Shown: positions 1 through 6,905, counted from the stretch's first letter. The stretch: DNA of 7,076 bases from Candidatus Brevibacterium intestinigallinarum (GCA_019117325.1 DWZY01000025.1:1-7076); one strand, 5' to 3'. Numbers and translations: made by a program. The notes: generated from the sequence alone by a model not told the origin.

Positions 1-2252
1 GCGCGGCCGCCGGCTGGCTGAGCCTGGGCGCGGGCGCCCGCATGTACAGCGTCGACCTCACCCCGGACTGGTTCAGCCCGCTGCTGGCGGACACCTCGTG
101 CCCGCGGATGGTCGACCCCGTCCCGGTGACGGAGGACGACGACGCCGAGGCCCCGGCCGGCTCCGCGGACGCGCCCGGCACCGCGGGCACCCCGCTGGCA
201 TCCGGCCCAGCCGCCTTCCCGGACTTCGAGCGCGTCACCCTCGTGAACGAGGGCTCCGGCTACAGCGCCCTCCCCGGCGCCTTCACGCACTCCGCGGCCA
301 CCGCTTCGGAAGCCGCCACGGCCTCGGAAGCCGCCACGACCTCGGAAGCCAGCACGACCTCGGGAACGGAGTCGGACACGTGGTGCACCGCCGCCTACGG
401 GCGGGGAGCGGCCTACGCGGCGGCGGATCCGGAAGGTCGCGTCACGAACTGGGCCCCGGCGACCGCCCTCATCGGCGACAGCGACGACGCGCACACCGCG
501 ACCCTCGACACGTGCGCGCTCACCCTCATCGATGCCGGCACCGCGGCGGACCAGACGTGGGAGCCCAACGCGTGGCACGCGTGGAACGACGAGGCCCTGG
601 GACGCACCCGCACCGGCCAGATCGCAGCGCTCGACCAGCGGGTGGGTCGCATTCTCGCGCAGGTGCCCGAGTCCCAGGACGTCATCATCGCCGGGGTGGG
701 CGACGCGGACTACCCGTCCCGCCTGCGCGCACTCATCGCGCTGGGACCGTCGTATGAGCCGGGCGTCCTGCGGTCGACCTCGACGCGGCAGCCGGGCCTC
801 GTCCAGCTGACGGATGTGCTGCCGGCCGCGCTGGGCTCGCTGGGCCTGCGCGCGCAGGGCACCTCGCCTGCCCGCTACGACGTCGACACCTCCGGGCTCT
901 CGGAGGCGCTCGCGGCCGGCGACGGGGGCGGTGCATCCGAGGAGGCCGCCCAGGCGCGCATGGACCGCCTCGTCGCGGACTCCCGGAAGGCCGGCACCGT
1001 GCACACGCACGCGCAGACCTTCAGCGTCACGCTGGACGTCCTCCACTACGCGCTCACGATCCTCCTGGCCGTCCTGCTCCTGGTACCCGTGGTCGACCGG
1101 CTGCGCAGGCGGTCGGCACGCACCCGCACGGTGCTGCGCCGCGGCGGTGCGTGGGCGGCCTTCGTGCTGGGACTCATCCCAATGGGCAGCTTCCTGGCCG
1201 GACTCCTGCCGTGGGGCCGGGTGCCGGCCCCCGGCTGGGGCCTGACCGGGGCGATCGTCGTGGGCACGGCCCTGCTCGTGGCGGTGGGCGTCGCCGGACC
1301 CTGGCGCCGGACGTGGTCCGGCCGCGTCGCTGCCGTGAGCCTGACGACCGCCGTCGTCCTCGTCGTCGACGTCGCCGTGGGCTCCCGCCTGCAGTTCGAC
1401 GCGCTCATGGGCTACAACCCGATCGTCGCGGGACGGTTCTACGGCCTGGGCAATCAGGGGGCGGCCCTGTTCCTCGTCGCAGCGCTCCTGGGCCTGGGGA
1501 TCGTCGCCGCCCGCCTGCAGGACGCCGGTCGCACCGTGACTGCGCGCGTCCTCGTGGGCGTCTTCGGCCTCGCCTCCGTGTTCGTGCTGGGCAATCCCGC
1601 GTGGGGCGCCAAGTTCGGCGGGACGATCGCCGCGCTCGTGGGCTTCACGGTCCTCCTCCTCTCGCTGCTGCGGATCCGCGTGAGCCTCGTCCGCCTCGCC
1701 GCGATCGGCGCAGGGGCGCTGGCGATCATCGTGGGCGTGGCCGGGCTCGACTACCTGCGGCCGCCGGCGCAGCGCTCGCACTTCGGCAACTTCTTCGCGC
1801 AGGCGCTGGACGGCCAGCTGATCGACGTCATCGCGCGCAAGCTCGAGGCGAACCTGCGGATCATCGTCATCAACCCGGCGCTCGCGCTCATCGTGCCCCT
1901 GGCCGCCTTCACGATCCTCTTCAGCCTCGCCTACCTGCGCCGGTTCGCGTCGACGGCCCGGCTCGCCCGCCCCTGGGCTGGCACCCTGCCCGAGGCCCTC
2001 GCCCACCCCATCGTGCACGCCGGCTTCCTGTCCGCCGTCATCGCGCTGGGCGTCGGACTCGTCATCACCGACTCGGGTGTCGCCGTCCCGGCGACCGGCG
2101 CGATGATGCTCGTCCCGATGCTGCTGGTCCTCTGCGCCGAGGCTGCCCAAGACGCCCGGCCGCAGTCGCCGTCCGCAGACGTCCAGCCGGACACCGCCGA
2201 GGCCGCTGCTGCTGACAGCACCGCGGCCGCTTCCGCCGAGGTCACCTGCTGA
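1..2252 (+). CDS. Polytopic membrane protein with degenerate alkaline-phosphatase-like ectodomain (5'-partial)
   Basis: Function unknown; I recognise an architecture, not a named gene. The frame is open to the left edge: codons 3-41 read AAAGWLSLGAGAR, which aligns with AADGWLALSSGRR at residues 97-109 of the downstream paralogue. The first ATG (42) has no Shine-Dalgarno and lies inside this conserved block, so about 96 N-terminal residues, including any signal peptide, are probably outside the window. Numbering from that ATG: residues 1-330 form an extracytoplasmic domain with an Ala/Ser/Thr/Glu-rich insert at about 60-130, and the STRQPGLVQLTD motif at 247-258, which resembles the last strand of the alkaline phosphatase superfamily. 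About 10-11 membrane helices follow (roughly 334-352, 369-390, 400-420, 428-446, 470-490, 500-517, 526-543, 549-568, 606-633, 655-677, 679-698). Shared motifs are RFYGLGN (465-471), LDYLRP (569-574), HFGNFF (580-585) and DSGVAVP (677-683). An Ala-rich tail ends in Cys. The stop overlaps the next start. Confidence 0.88.
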   Translation, partial: AAAGWLSLGAGARMYSVDLTPDWFSPLLADTSCPRMVDPVPVTEDDDAEAPAGSADAPGTAGTPLASGPAAFPDFERVTLVNEGSGYSALPGAFTHSAATASEAATASEAATTSEASTTSGTESDTWCTAAYGRGAAYAAADPEGRVTNWAPATALIGDSDDAHTATLDTCALTLIDAGTAADQTWEPNAWHAWNDEALGRTRTGQIAALDQRVGRILAQVPESQDVIIAGVGDADYPSRLRALIALGPSYEPGVLRSTSTRQPGLVQLTDVLPAALGSLGLRAQGTSPARYDVDTSGLSEALAAGDGGGASEEAAQARMDRLVADSRKAGTVHTHAQTFSVTLDVLHYALTILLAVLLLVPVVDRLRRRSARTRTVLRRGGAWAAFVLGLIPMGSFLAGLLPWGRVPAPGWGLTGAIVVGTALLVAVGVAGPWRRTWSGRVAAVSLTTAVVLVVDVAVGSRLQFDALMGYNPIVAGRFYGLGNQGAALFLVAALLGLGIVAARLQDAGRTVTARVLVGVFGLASVFVLGNPAWGAKFGGTIAALVGFTVLLLSLLRIRVSLVRLAAIGAGALAIIVGVAGLDYLRPPAQRSHFGNFFAQALDGQLIDVIARKLEANLRIIVINPALALIVPLAAFTILFSLAYLRRFASTARLARPWAGTLPEALAHPIVHAGFLSAVIALGVGLVITDSGVAVPATGAMMLVPMLLVLCAEAAQDARPQSPSADVQPDTAEAAAADSTAAASAEVTC
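303..356 (+). repeat. Three tandem 18-bp repeats inside the first membrane-protein gene
   Basis: Units lie at 303-320, 321-338 and 339-356, with a decayed fourth at 357-374. The core is GCCTCGGAAGCCGCCACG; units 1 and 2 differ at one base. They keep the reading frame and encode ASEAAT, ASEAAT, TSEAST, then TSGTES. They sit in an insert that the paralogue lacks, which suggests a flexible, length-variable surface segment rather than folded core. Confidence 0.85.
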
Positions 2253-2254
2253 TG
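2238..2254 (+). promoter_or_regulatory. Ribosome binding site and translational coupling junction (TGATG)
   Basis: GAGG at 2238-2241 precedes the ATG at 2252 by 10 nt and lies within the last codons of the upstream gene. The upstream stop TGA (2250-2252) and the downstream ATG (2252-2254) share one base. This favours a common transcript and coupled translation of the two paralogues. Confidence 0.8.
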
Positions 2255-4402
2255 GCCCGCGCTGCTTCCCGCGTCTGGGCCGTGCTCCTGGCTCTCCTCC
2301 TGGTGGCCACCACCGTGCTCAGCACCGGCGGACCCGCCGTCGCGAGCGCGCCGGAGAACGGCACCGCCTCTCCCCTGCCCGTCCAGGACGAGGCGAGCGC
2401 CCAGCCCGTCATCTTCCTGGGCTTCGCGGGTCTCACCGCCGAGGACGTGAACCCGGACCGCACACCGCACCTGTGGCGCCTCGTGAGCACGAGCGCGGTC
2501 GGTTCGCTGACCCCGCGGTCCGTCCGCGCCACGAGCTGCGCGGCCGACGGCTGGCTGGCGCTGAGCTCCGGCCGCCGCGCCGCGGACGAGCAGCGGCCCA
2601 CGTGCCGGACCCTCCACGAGCCCGTGGGCGGCTGGGTGCCGGACTGGGACGTGTACCTGAGCCAGGCCGGCGAGGACAACTACACACCCGCGGTCGGGGC
2701 GCTGCGGCAGGCCGCGGACGAGGCCGGTGCCCGGGTGACGGGGATCGGCCCGGGAGCCGCGATCGGTGCGGCGACACCGGAGGGCCGCGCGGACGACTGG
2801 CTGCCGCTGGCCGAGCGCGGCGAGCTGGGCGAGCAGGTCACCGCAGTCTCCCGCGCCGCAGACATCGTGCTCGTCGACCTGGGCAGCGTGTACGCCCCGG
2901 GCCACTCCGTCGCCGATGTCGACGAGGCCGTCGGTGAGGTCCTCGACGCGATCAGCGAGGTCCCGGAGGACGAGGCGCCCACCCTCATCGCGGCTTCGAT
3001 CGCGGATGCCCGGACGGACGATTCCCGGATGCAGTTCGCCGCGGTCCGCGGACCGGTGAGCGGCACGACCGAGGACGGCGCGGCCTCCGGCGGGACGGGC
3101 TCCGCCCAGCTCCTCACCTCCTCGTCGACCCGCCAGCCGGGACTGCTGCAGGTCACCGACCTCGCCCCCACCCTGCTGAGGACGGCGGGGGTCACCGGGA
3201 CCACGGGCTTCGCGGGTGCACCGCTGAGCTTCGTCGACGGCCCGGCGGACGCCTCTGGCAAGGTGCAGCTGCTGCTGGACCGGCAGACGGCCGTCCTCAC
3301 CCAGGAGTCGATCTCCGGCTGGTTCTACGCGGCGTGGGGCATCCTCCTCATCGGCCTGCTGGTCGTCTGCACCGTGATCGCCCGGCAGCGCGGCATCCGC
3401 AGGATCGCCTCCGCGCTGAGCACCGGCGGGCTGCTCGTCGCCGCGGTGCCCGTGTCGACCTTCCTCGTGAATGTGCTCCCGTGGGAGCGGTCCCCGTCCG
3501 CGGACGTCGCGATGCTGGGAGGGGTCGCCGGCTGGGCGCTGGTGCTCACCGTGCTGGCGCTGCAGGGGCCCTGGCGCCGCCTGCCCGCCGGTGCCCTGGG
3601 CTTCATCGCGATCACGACCGTGGCGGTGCTGGCCATCGATGTGGCGACCGGCTCGTCCCTGCAGATGTCCACGCTGCTGGGCGAGCCGCTGCTCATCGCC
3701 TCGCGGTTCTACGGGATCGGCAACTCCGCGCTGGCGCTCTACTGCACCGCGCTCCTCCTGGGGCTGGGCATCGTGAGCTCGTGGATGCGCAGGCCGTGGG
3801 CGCGGACGACCCTCGTCATCGTGGCGGTCGCGGCCTCCTGCGTCCTGCTCGCCACTCCCGGCCTGGGCACGAAGTTCGGATCCGTGCCCACTCTGGTCCT
3901 GGGCACGGCGGTGTTCGCGCTCGTCGCCAGTCGCGTGCGGCTGTCGTGGCGCCGCCTCCTGCTGTTCGGCGGCGGTGCTGTCGTGCTCATGCTCCTCGTC
4001 CTGTTCCTCGACTGGCTGCGGCCGGCGGAGTCGCGCACGCACTTCGGGAACTTCTTCGACTCGATCCTCACCGGGGAGGCCGGAGCGGTCCTCCTGCGGA
4101 AGATCGGGATGAACATCGACATCCTCACCCAGAGCTGGATGACCCTGCTGCTTCCCTTCGCGGTGGCACTGGTCCTCTGGGCGGCGATCTCCCCCACCCG
4201 CTTCCGCATCCCGCTGCTGGCCGACCAGTACGCGGAGATGCCGCTGCTGCGGACCGCGATCATCTCGCTGACCGTGCTCCTGACGGTGGGCACCGTCATC
4301 AACGACTCCGGCATCATCGTCCCCGCGGTGGGGATCCTCTTCCTCATCCCGGCGCTGGCCCACCTGGTGGGCGAGCGCGCCCGGGCCCTGCCTGCAGACT
4401 GA
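2252..4402 (+). CDS. Secreted-domain/polytopic membrane protein, paralogue of the preceding gene
   Basis: Complete 716-residue protein of unknown function. The start is supported by the TGATG overlap with the upstream stop, a GAGG 10 nt upstream, and a good signal peptide: a hydrophobic core at about residues 9-24 and an AVASA cleavage site near residue 33. Residues 34-352 are an ectodomain resembling a worn alkaline-phosphatase-superfamily fold: a first strand with FLGFAGL (55-61), TPHLWRL (71-77), a Thr/Ser pair at 94-95 where the nucleophile would sit, LVDLGSVY (207-214) and STRQPGLLQVTDLAPTLL (292-309). The usual first Asp and the last His are absent, so catalysis by this domain is doubtful. 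About eleven membrane helices span roughly 357-706. Residues shared with the paralogue include LPW (409-411), GPWRR (439-443), RFYGIGN (485-491), KFG (541-543), LDWLRP (586-591), HFGNFF (597-602), LRK (615-617) and NDSGIIVP (684-691). A membrane transferase or transporter are both possible. Confidence 0.93.
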   Translation: MARAASRVWAVLLALLLVATTVLSTGGPAVASAPENGTASPLPVQDEASAQPVIFLGFAGLTAEDVNPDRTPHLWRLVSTSAVGSLTPRSVRATSCAADGWLALSSGRRAADEQRPTCRTLHEPVGGWVPDWDVYLSQAGEDNYTPAVGALRQAADEAGARVTGIGPGAAIGAATPEGRADDWLPLAERGELGEQVTAVSRAADIVLVDLGSVYAPGHSVADVDEAVGEVLDAISEVPEDEAPTLIAASIADARTDDSRMQFAAVRGPVSGTTEDGAASGGTGSAQLLTSSSTRQPGLLQVTDLAPTLLRTAGVTGTTGFAGAPLSFVDGPADASGKVQLLLDRQTAVLTQESISGWFYAAWGILLIGLLVVCTVIARQRGIRRIASALSTGGLLVAAVPVSTFLVNVLPWERSPSADVAMLGGVAGWALVLTVLALQGPWRRLPAGALGFIAITTVAVLAIDVATGSSLQMSTLLGEPLLIASRFYGIGNSALALYCTALLLGLGIVSSWMRRPWARTTLVIVAVAASCVLLATPGLGTKFGSVPTLVLGTAVFALVASRVRLSWRRLLLFGGGAVVLMLLVLFLDWLRPAESRTHFGNFFDSILTGEAGAVLLRKIGMNIDILTQSWMTLLLPFAVALVLWAAISPTRFRIPLLADQYAEMPLLRTAIISLTVLLTVGTVINDSGIIVPAVGILFLIPALAHLVGERARALPAD

Positions 4403-4489
4403 CTCAGCCGGCACGACACCGTCAGCACGGCAGTACGACTGGCACGGCCTCGTCGGCACAGCAGGGCCGGGGCTGGGCCGCAGGAACAG

Positions 4490-4535
4490 CACAGCGGGCT
4501 CGGACGGATCCATGATCCGTCCGAGCCCGCCTGTG
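4490..4535. terminator. Bidirectional hairpin terminator between convergent genes
   Basis: A perfect 17-bp inverted repeat, GCGGGCTCGGACGGATC (4494-4510) and its complement (4514-4530), flanks a 3-nt loop, CAT. Allowing one bulged C, the stem extends outward through CACAG/CTGTG to 4490 and 4535. It lies 91 nt past the plus-strand stop and 49 nt past the minus-strand stop. There is no U-run on either side, so it is not a textbook intrinsic terminator, but the position and strength fit a shared terminator or 3'-end stabiliser in a high-GC genome. Confidence 0.8.
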
Positions 4536-4579
4536 TGTGCGGCTCGCTCAGCCTCGCGGCTCAGCGTGCCCGCACTGCG

Positions 4580-6895
4580 TCAGGAGTTCTGACCGCGGCG
4601 GCGCGTGGCCGCCAGTGCTGCTCCGCCTGCTGCGACAAGAGCCGCCGCGAGGCCCAGGACGCCGCCCAGCTCCGCACCGGTGCGCGGCAGCGTGCCCTTG
4701 TCGTCGCCGTCGGCGTTGTCGTCATCGCCGCCGTCGCCGTTGTCACCCTCGTCGCCGCCGTTGCCGCCGTCGTCTCCACCGTTGTCGCCGTCATCGTCGC
4801 CGTTGCCGCCGTCGTCATCGCCGTCCTGCGCAGCGGTGACAGTGACGTCCAGGTCGAGCGAGTGGACGACCGGCATGGGGTTGTCGTCCCACCACGCGTG
4901 CTCCGGATCCGCGGTGAGGGTGGCCGTGACCGTGTAGTCGCCCGGCTTCACGTCGTCGCCCGCGGTGATCGTGAACGGTGCCTCGGAGGTGCCCTCGGCG
5001 ATCGACTGCAGGTCCGCGGTCTCAACCGTCGCGGCGGCCGTCCTGAACGTGTCCTCGACGTCGCTCACGTCAGCGGAGAAGCCCTCCGGCAGCTCGAGGC
5101 CCAGCTGGATGGGGCCGTCGATCTGGCGGGCCGCCTCGGTCGTGAAAGTCAGCTCGGCGGAGTCGCCCTGCGCGACCTCGACGGAGTCGGCGCCCTCGTA
5201 GCCCAGGGAGGCCTGCAGGTCACCGGAGACCAGGACGTCGAGGGCCAGATCTGCCTGGCGCTCCGTCGTGTCCGGGCCGACCGAGTCGCGGGAGGCGAAG
5301 TACTCCTCCCACACCTCGAAGTCCGTGAGGCCCGACTGCTCGAACTCCCCGTTCGCGAAGGACGTGAAGTTGTCACCGCCCGCGGCCAGGAAGCTGAGGG
5401 TGGCGACGCGGTACTCCGCGTCCGGATCGATGGGCTCGCCGTCGACCTCGACGGAGACGACGCGCTCGCCGCGCTCCGCCTCCGAGTCGTAGACGACGTC
5501 CAGCTCATCGGAGATGCCCAGGTGCAGGAACGAGCGGGAGGCGCCCTCCGGCTGCCACTGCTCCTCGAACAGGCCGATGACGTCCGCGCCGGTCATCGTC
5601 ACGACGCCGTGGTCATTGGCGAACGGGAGGACCGCGTTGAGCTCCGCGATCGTCACCTCGCCGGGCTCCTCGTCACCGAAGATGCCGTCGACCTTGAGGT
5701 CCGTGCGGAGTCCGCCCGGGTTCGTGATGCCGAAGTCGGCCTCTTCCAGCTGCGACTGGCCCACACCCTCGGCCAGCGCGTCTGCGACGAGGTTGCCCAG
5801 CGTGGACTCGGCGCCGCGGTCCTCAGCGCCCTCCTCCGTGAACGCACGGGTGATGTCCTCGTCGATGGTGCCGACGACCTCGGACCCGATCTCGTTCGAC
5901 GTGGCGACCGCGTCCTCGACGATCCGGTCGACCTCGGCCACGACCTGCGAGTCGAACGACTTCTCCTCCGTGTCGATGAGGTTCGCGGCGTCGACGGACC
6001 AGGCGCCGTCGCCCTCGCTGGTGAGCGTCACCTGGCCCACGGTGTCGCCGTAGTTGCCAGACTGGATGACGGGACGCGTGCGCCCCTCCTCACCGGGGAC
6101 CGGCGCTTCGAAGTTCGCCTTGAGGTGCGAGTGGCCGAAGAACATCGCGTCGATCGAGGCGTCCGCCTGGGTCACGACCTCGTTGAACTCCGCGTTCGAC
6201 TGGAGTGCCGCGTCCAGGTCGGATGTGGTGGCCGGGCCCAGGTGTGCCGAGAGCACGGTGAGGTCCGGCTGCTCCGCCTCCGGCAGCGCCTCGATCTGCT
6301 CGGCGGCGCGGTTGACCGCGGTGACGGGATCGCCGAACTCGATGTCCGCAATGCCGTCCGGGCTCACGAGCGTGGCCGTGTCCTCGGTGACGACGCCGAT
6401 GTAGGCGATGCGGACCTCGCCCTTCTCGACGATCGTGTACGCGTCGATGCCGTCCGCGACCTCGGTCGTGCCCTTCTTGTACACGTTCGCGCCCAGGTAC
6501 GGGAAGTCGGACTCCGAGCCGACCCGGTCGCGCAGGTCCTCGTAGCCGCGGTCGAACTCGTGGTTGCCCACGGCGGAGGCGTCGGTGCCGATCGCGTTGA
6601 GCACGTCGAGGGTGGGGGTGTCCTGCTGCGAGGAGGACGCGTAGGTCGAGGCGCCGATGCTGTCGCCGGCGGTGAAGAACGCGGTCTCGCCGACGAATCC
6701 GGCGCGCTCCTCCTCGACGACGGATGCGACCGCGTGCGCGGTCTCAGCAATGCGGCCGTGGAAGTCGGTGATGTTGAGCAGCTGCACCTGGGTGCCGGCG
6801 GGGGCCTCGCCGAAGGCGGGCAGTGCGGCCAGCGGCAGCACCATCCCGGTGGCTGCCACGCCGGCCAGCGCGCCGCGCAGAACGGTCTTCTTCAT
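4580..6895 (-). CDS. Cell-wall-anchored bifunctional metallophosphatase/5'-nucleotidase (UshA-like, LPxTG)
   Basis: Predicted to hydrolyse extracellular nucleotides, and perhaps related phosphoesters, to nucleoside and phosphate at the cell wall. The chosen ATG at 6895 has GAGGA five bases upstream and opens a Sec signal peptide (MKKTVLRGAL...), cleaved near residues 29-31. In-frame ATGs at 6928 and 6958 lack such a site. Numbering from this start (771 aa), the calcineurin-like metallophosphoesterase domain (about 36-310) has all the expected metal ligands: DFH (44-46), GD (77-78), GNHEFD (110-115), AHLG (217-220) and GHSH (254-257). The 5'-nucleotidase C-terminal domain (about 336-550) has NPGGLRTD (392-399), LPFAND (423-428) and AAGGDNF (504-510). 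A beta-rich region (553-689), a 43-residue Asp/Gly/Asn linker (691-733), and an LPRTG (736-740), hydrophobic stretch and RRR sorting signal follow. Canonical UshA is about 550 aa, so the extra length is the C-terminal wall-attachment part. It is monocistronic as far as can be seen. Confidence 0.96.
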   Translation of the reverse strand: MKKTVLRGALAGVAATGMVLPLAALPAFGEAPAGTQVQLLNITDFHGRIAETAHAVASVVEEERAGFVGETAFFTAGDSIGASTYASSSQQDTPTLDVLNAIGTDASAVGNHEFDRGYEDLRDRVGSESDFPYLGANVYKKGTTEVADGIDAYTIVEKGEVRIAYIGVVTEDTATLVSPDGIADIEFGDPVTAVNRAAEQIEALPEAEQPDLTVLSAHLGPATTSDLDAALQSNAEFNEVVTQADASIDAMFFGHSHLKANFEAPVPGEEGRTRPVIQSGNYGDTVGQVTLTSEGDGAWSVDAANLIDTEEKSFDSQVVAEVDRIVEDAVATSNEIGSEVVGTIDEDITRAFTEEGAEDRGAESTLGNLVADALAEGVGQSQLEEADFGITNPGGLRTDLKVDGIFGDEEPGEVTIAELNAVLPFANDHGVVTMTGADVIGLFEEQWQPEGASRSFLHLGISDELDVVYDSEAERGERVVSVEVDGEPIDPDAEYRVATLSFLAAGGDNFTSFANGEFEQSGLTDFEVWEEYFASRDSVGPDTTERQADLALDVLVSGDLQASLGYEGADSVEVAQGDSAELTFTTEAARQIDGPIQLGLELPEGFSADVSDVEDTFRTAAATVETADLQSIAEGTSEAPFTITAGDDVKPGDYTVTATLTADPEHAWWDDNPMPVVHSLDLDVTVTAAQDGDDDGGNGDDDGDNGGDDGGNGGDEGDNGDGGDDDNADGDDKGTLPRTGAELGGVLGLAAALVAAGGAALAATRRRGQNS
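4583..4690 (-). other. LPRTG sortase cell-wall sorting signal
   Basis: LPRTG (encoded at 4690-4676) is followed by about 23 mostly hydrophobic residues (AELGGVLGLAAALVAAGGAA region) and a basic tail with RRR six residues from the end. This order of motif, helix and positive tail is the established substrate signal for sortase, which cuts between T and G and joins the protein to peptidoglycan. Confidence 0.93.
4697..4825 (-). repeat. Low-complexity Asp/Gly/Asn linker-coding tract
   Basis: Residues 691-733 of the nucleotidase contain 19 Asp, 16 Gly, 5 Asn and one each of Glu, Ala and Lys. The DNA is a run of near-identical GAC/GGC/AAC-type codons with many short imperfect repeats. It directly precedes LPRTG, the usual place for a flexible spacer that crosses the cell wall. 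The tract looks prone to replication slippage in multiples of three. Confidence 0.88.
4829..5239 (-). other. Beta-rich extension domain of the nucleotidase
   Basis: Residues 553-689 lie after the 5'-nucleotidase domain and before the acidic linker. They alternate hydrophobic and polar residues, with segments such as SAELTFTTEA, IQLGLELPEGF, PGDYTVTATLTADP and SLDLDVTVTA, as in Ig-like or NEW3-like beta sandwiches. This is read from pattern only; I cannot name the family. It may act as a stalk or a binding module. Confidence 0.5.
6803..6895 (-). other. Sec signal peptide of the nucleotidase
   Basis: The n-region is MKK...R, followed by a hydrophobic stretch (about residues 9-28) and a plausible signal peptidase I site at PAFG|EA or GEA|PAG, residues 29-31. 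The mature enzyme then begins just before the QLLNITDFHGR metal-binding strand, as in other members of this family. Confidence 0.85.
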
Positions 6896-6900
6896 GGTTG

Positions 6901-6905
6901 TCCTC
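6901..6905 (-). promoter_or_regulatory. Shine-Dalgarno of the nucleotidase gene
   Basis: GAGGA on the minus strand, with a 5-nt spacer (CAACC) before the ATG at 6895. This site decides the start against the two upstream in-frame ATGs. Confidence 0.85.

Noticed and set aside
1151..2215. 354-codon Arg/Pro-rich frame on the plus strand
   Set aside because: It is a frame-shifted shadow of the first membrane protein. The in-frame product has clear membrane helices and paralogue-conserved motifs and this frame has none.
4403..4489. Loose GGCACG/GCACGG-like repeats after the second membrane gene
   Set aside because: They are short, irregularly spaced and imperfect, and do not exceed what is expected in sequence of this composition.
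1931..4513. 860-codon open frame on the minus strand
   Set aside because: It is antisense to both membrane-protein genes, very rich in Arg, Gln, Glu, Gly and His, with no recognisable motifs, and it runs through the hairpin terminator. This is typical of high-GC antisense openness.
3334..4515. 393-codon plus-strand frame running past the end of the second membrane gene
   Set aside because: It is Arg/His/Pro/Gly-rich shadow sequence with no motifs, ending inside the terminator hairpin.
4697..4825. Trinucleotide-periodic tract considered as a CRISPR or satellite repeat
   Set aside because: It has no spacer-repeat structure. It is in-frame low-complexity coding sequence for an acidic linker.
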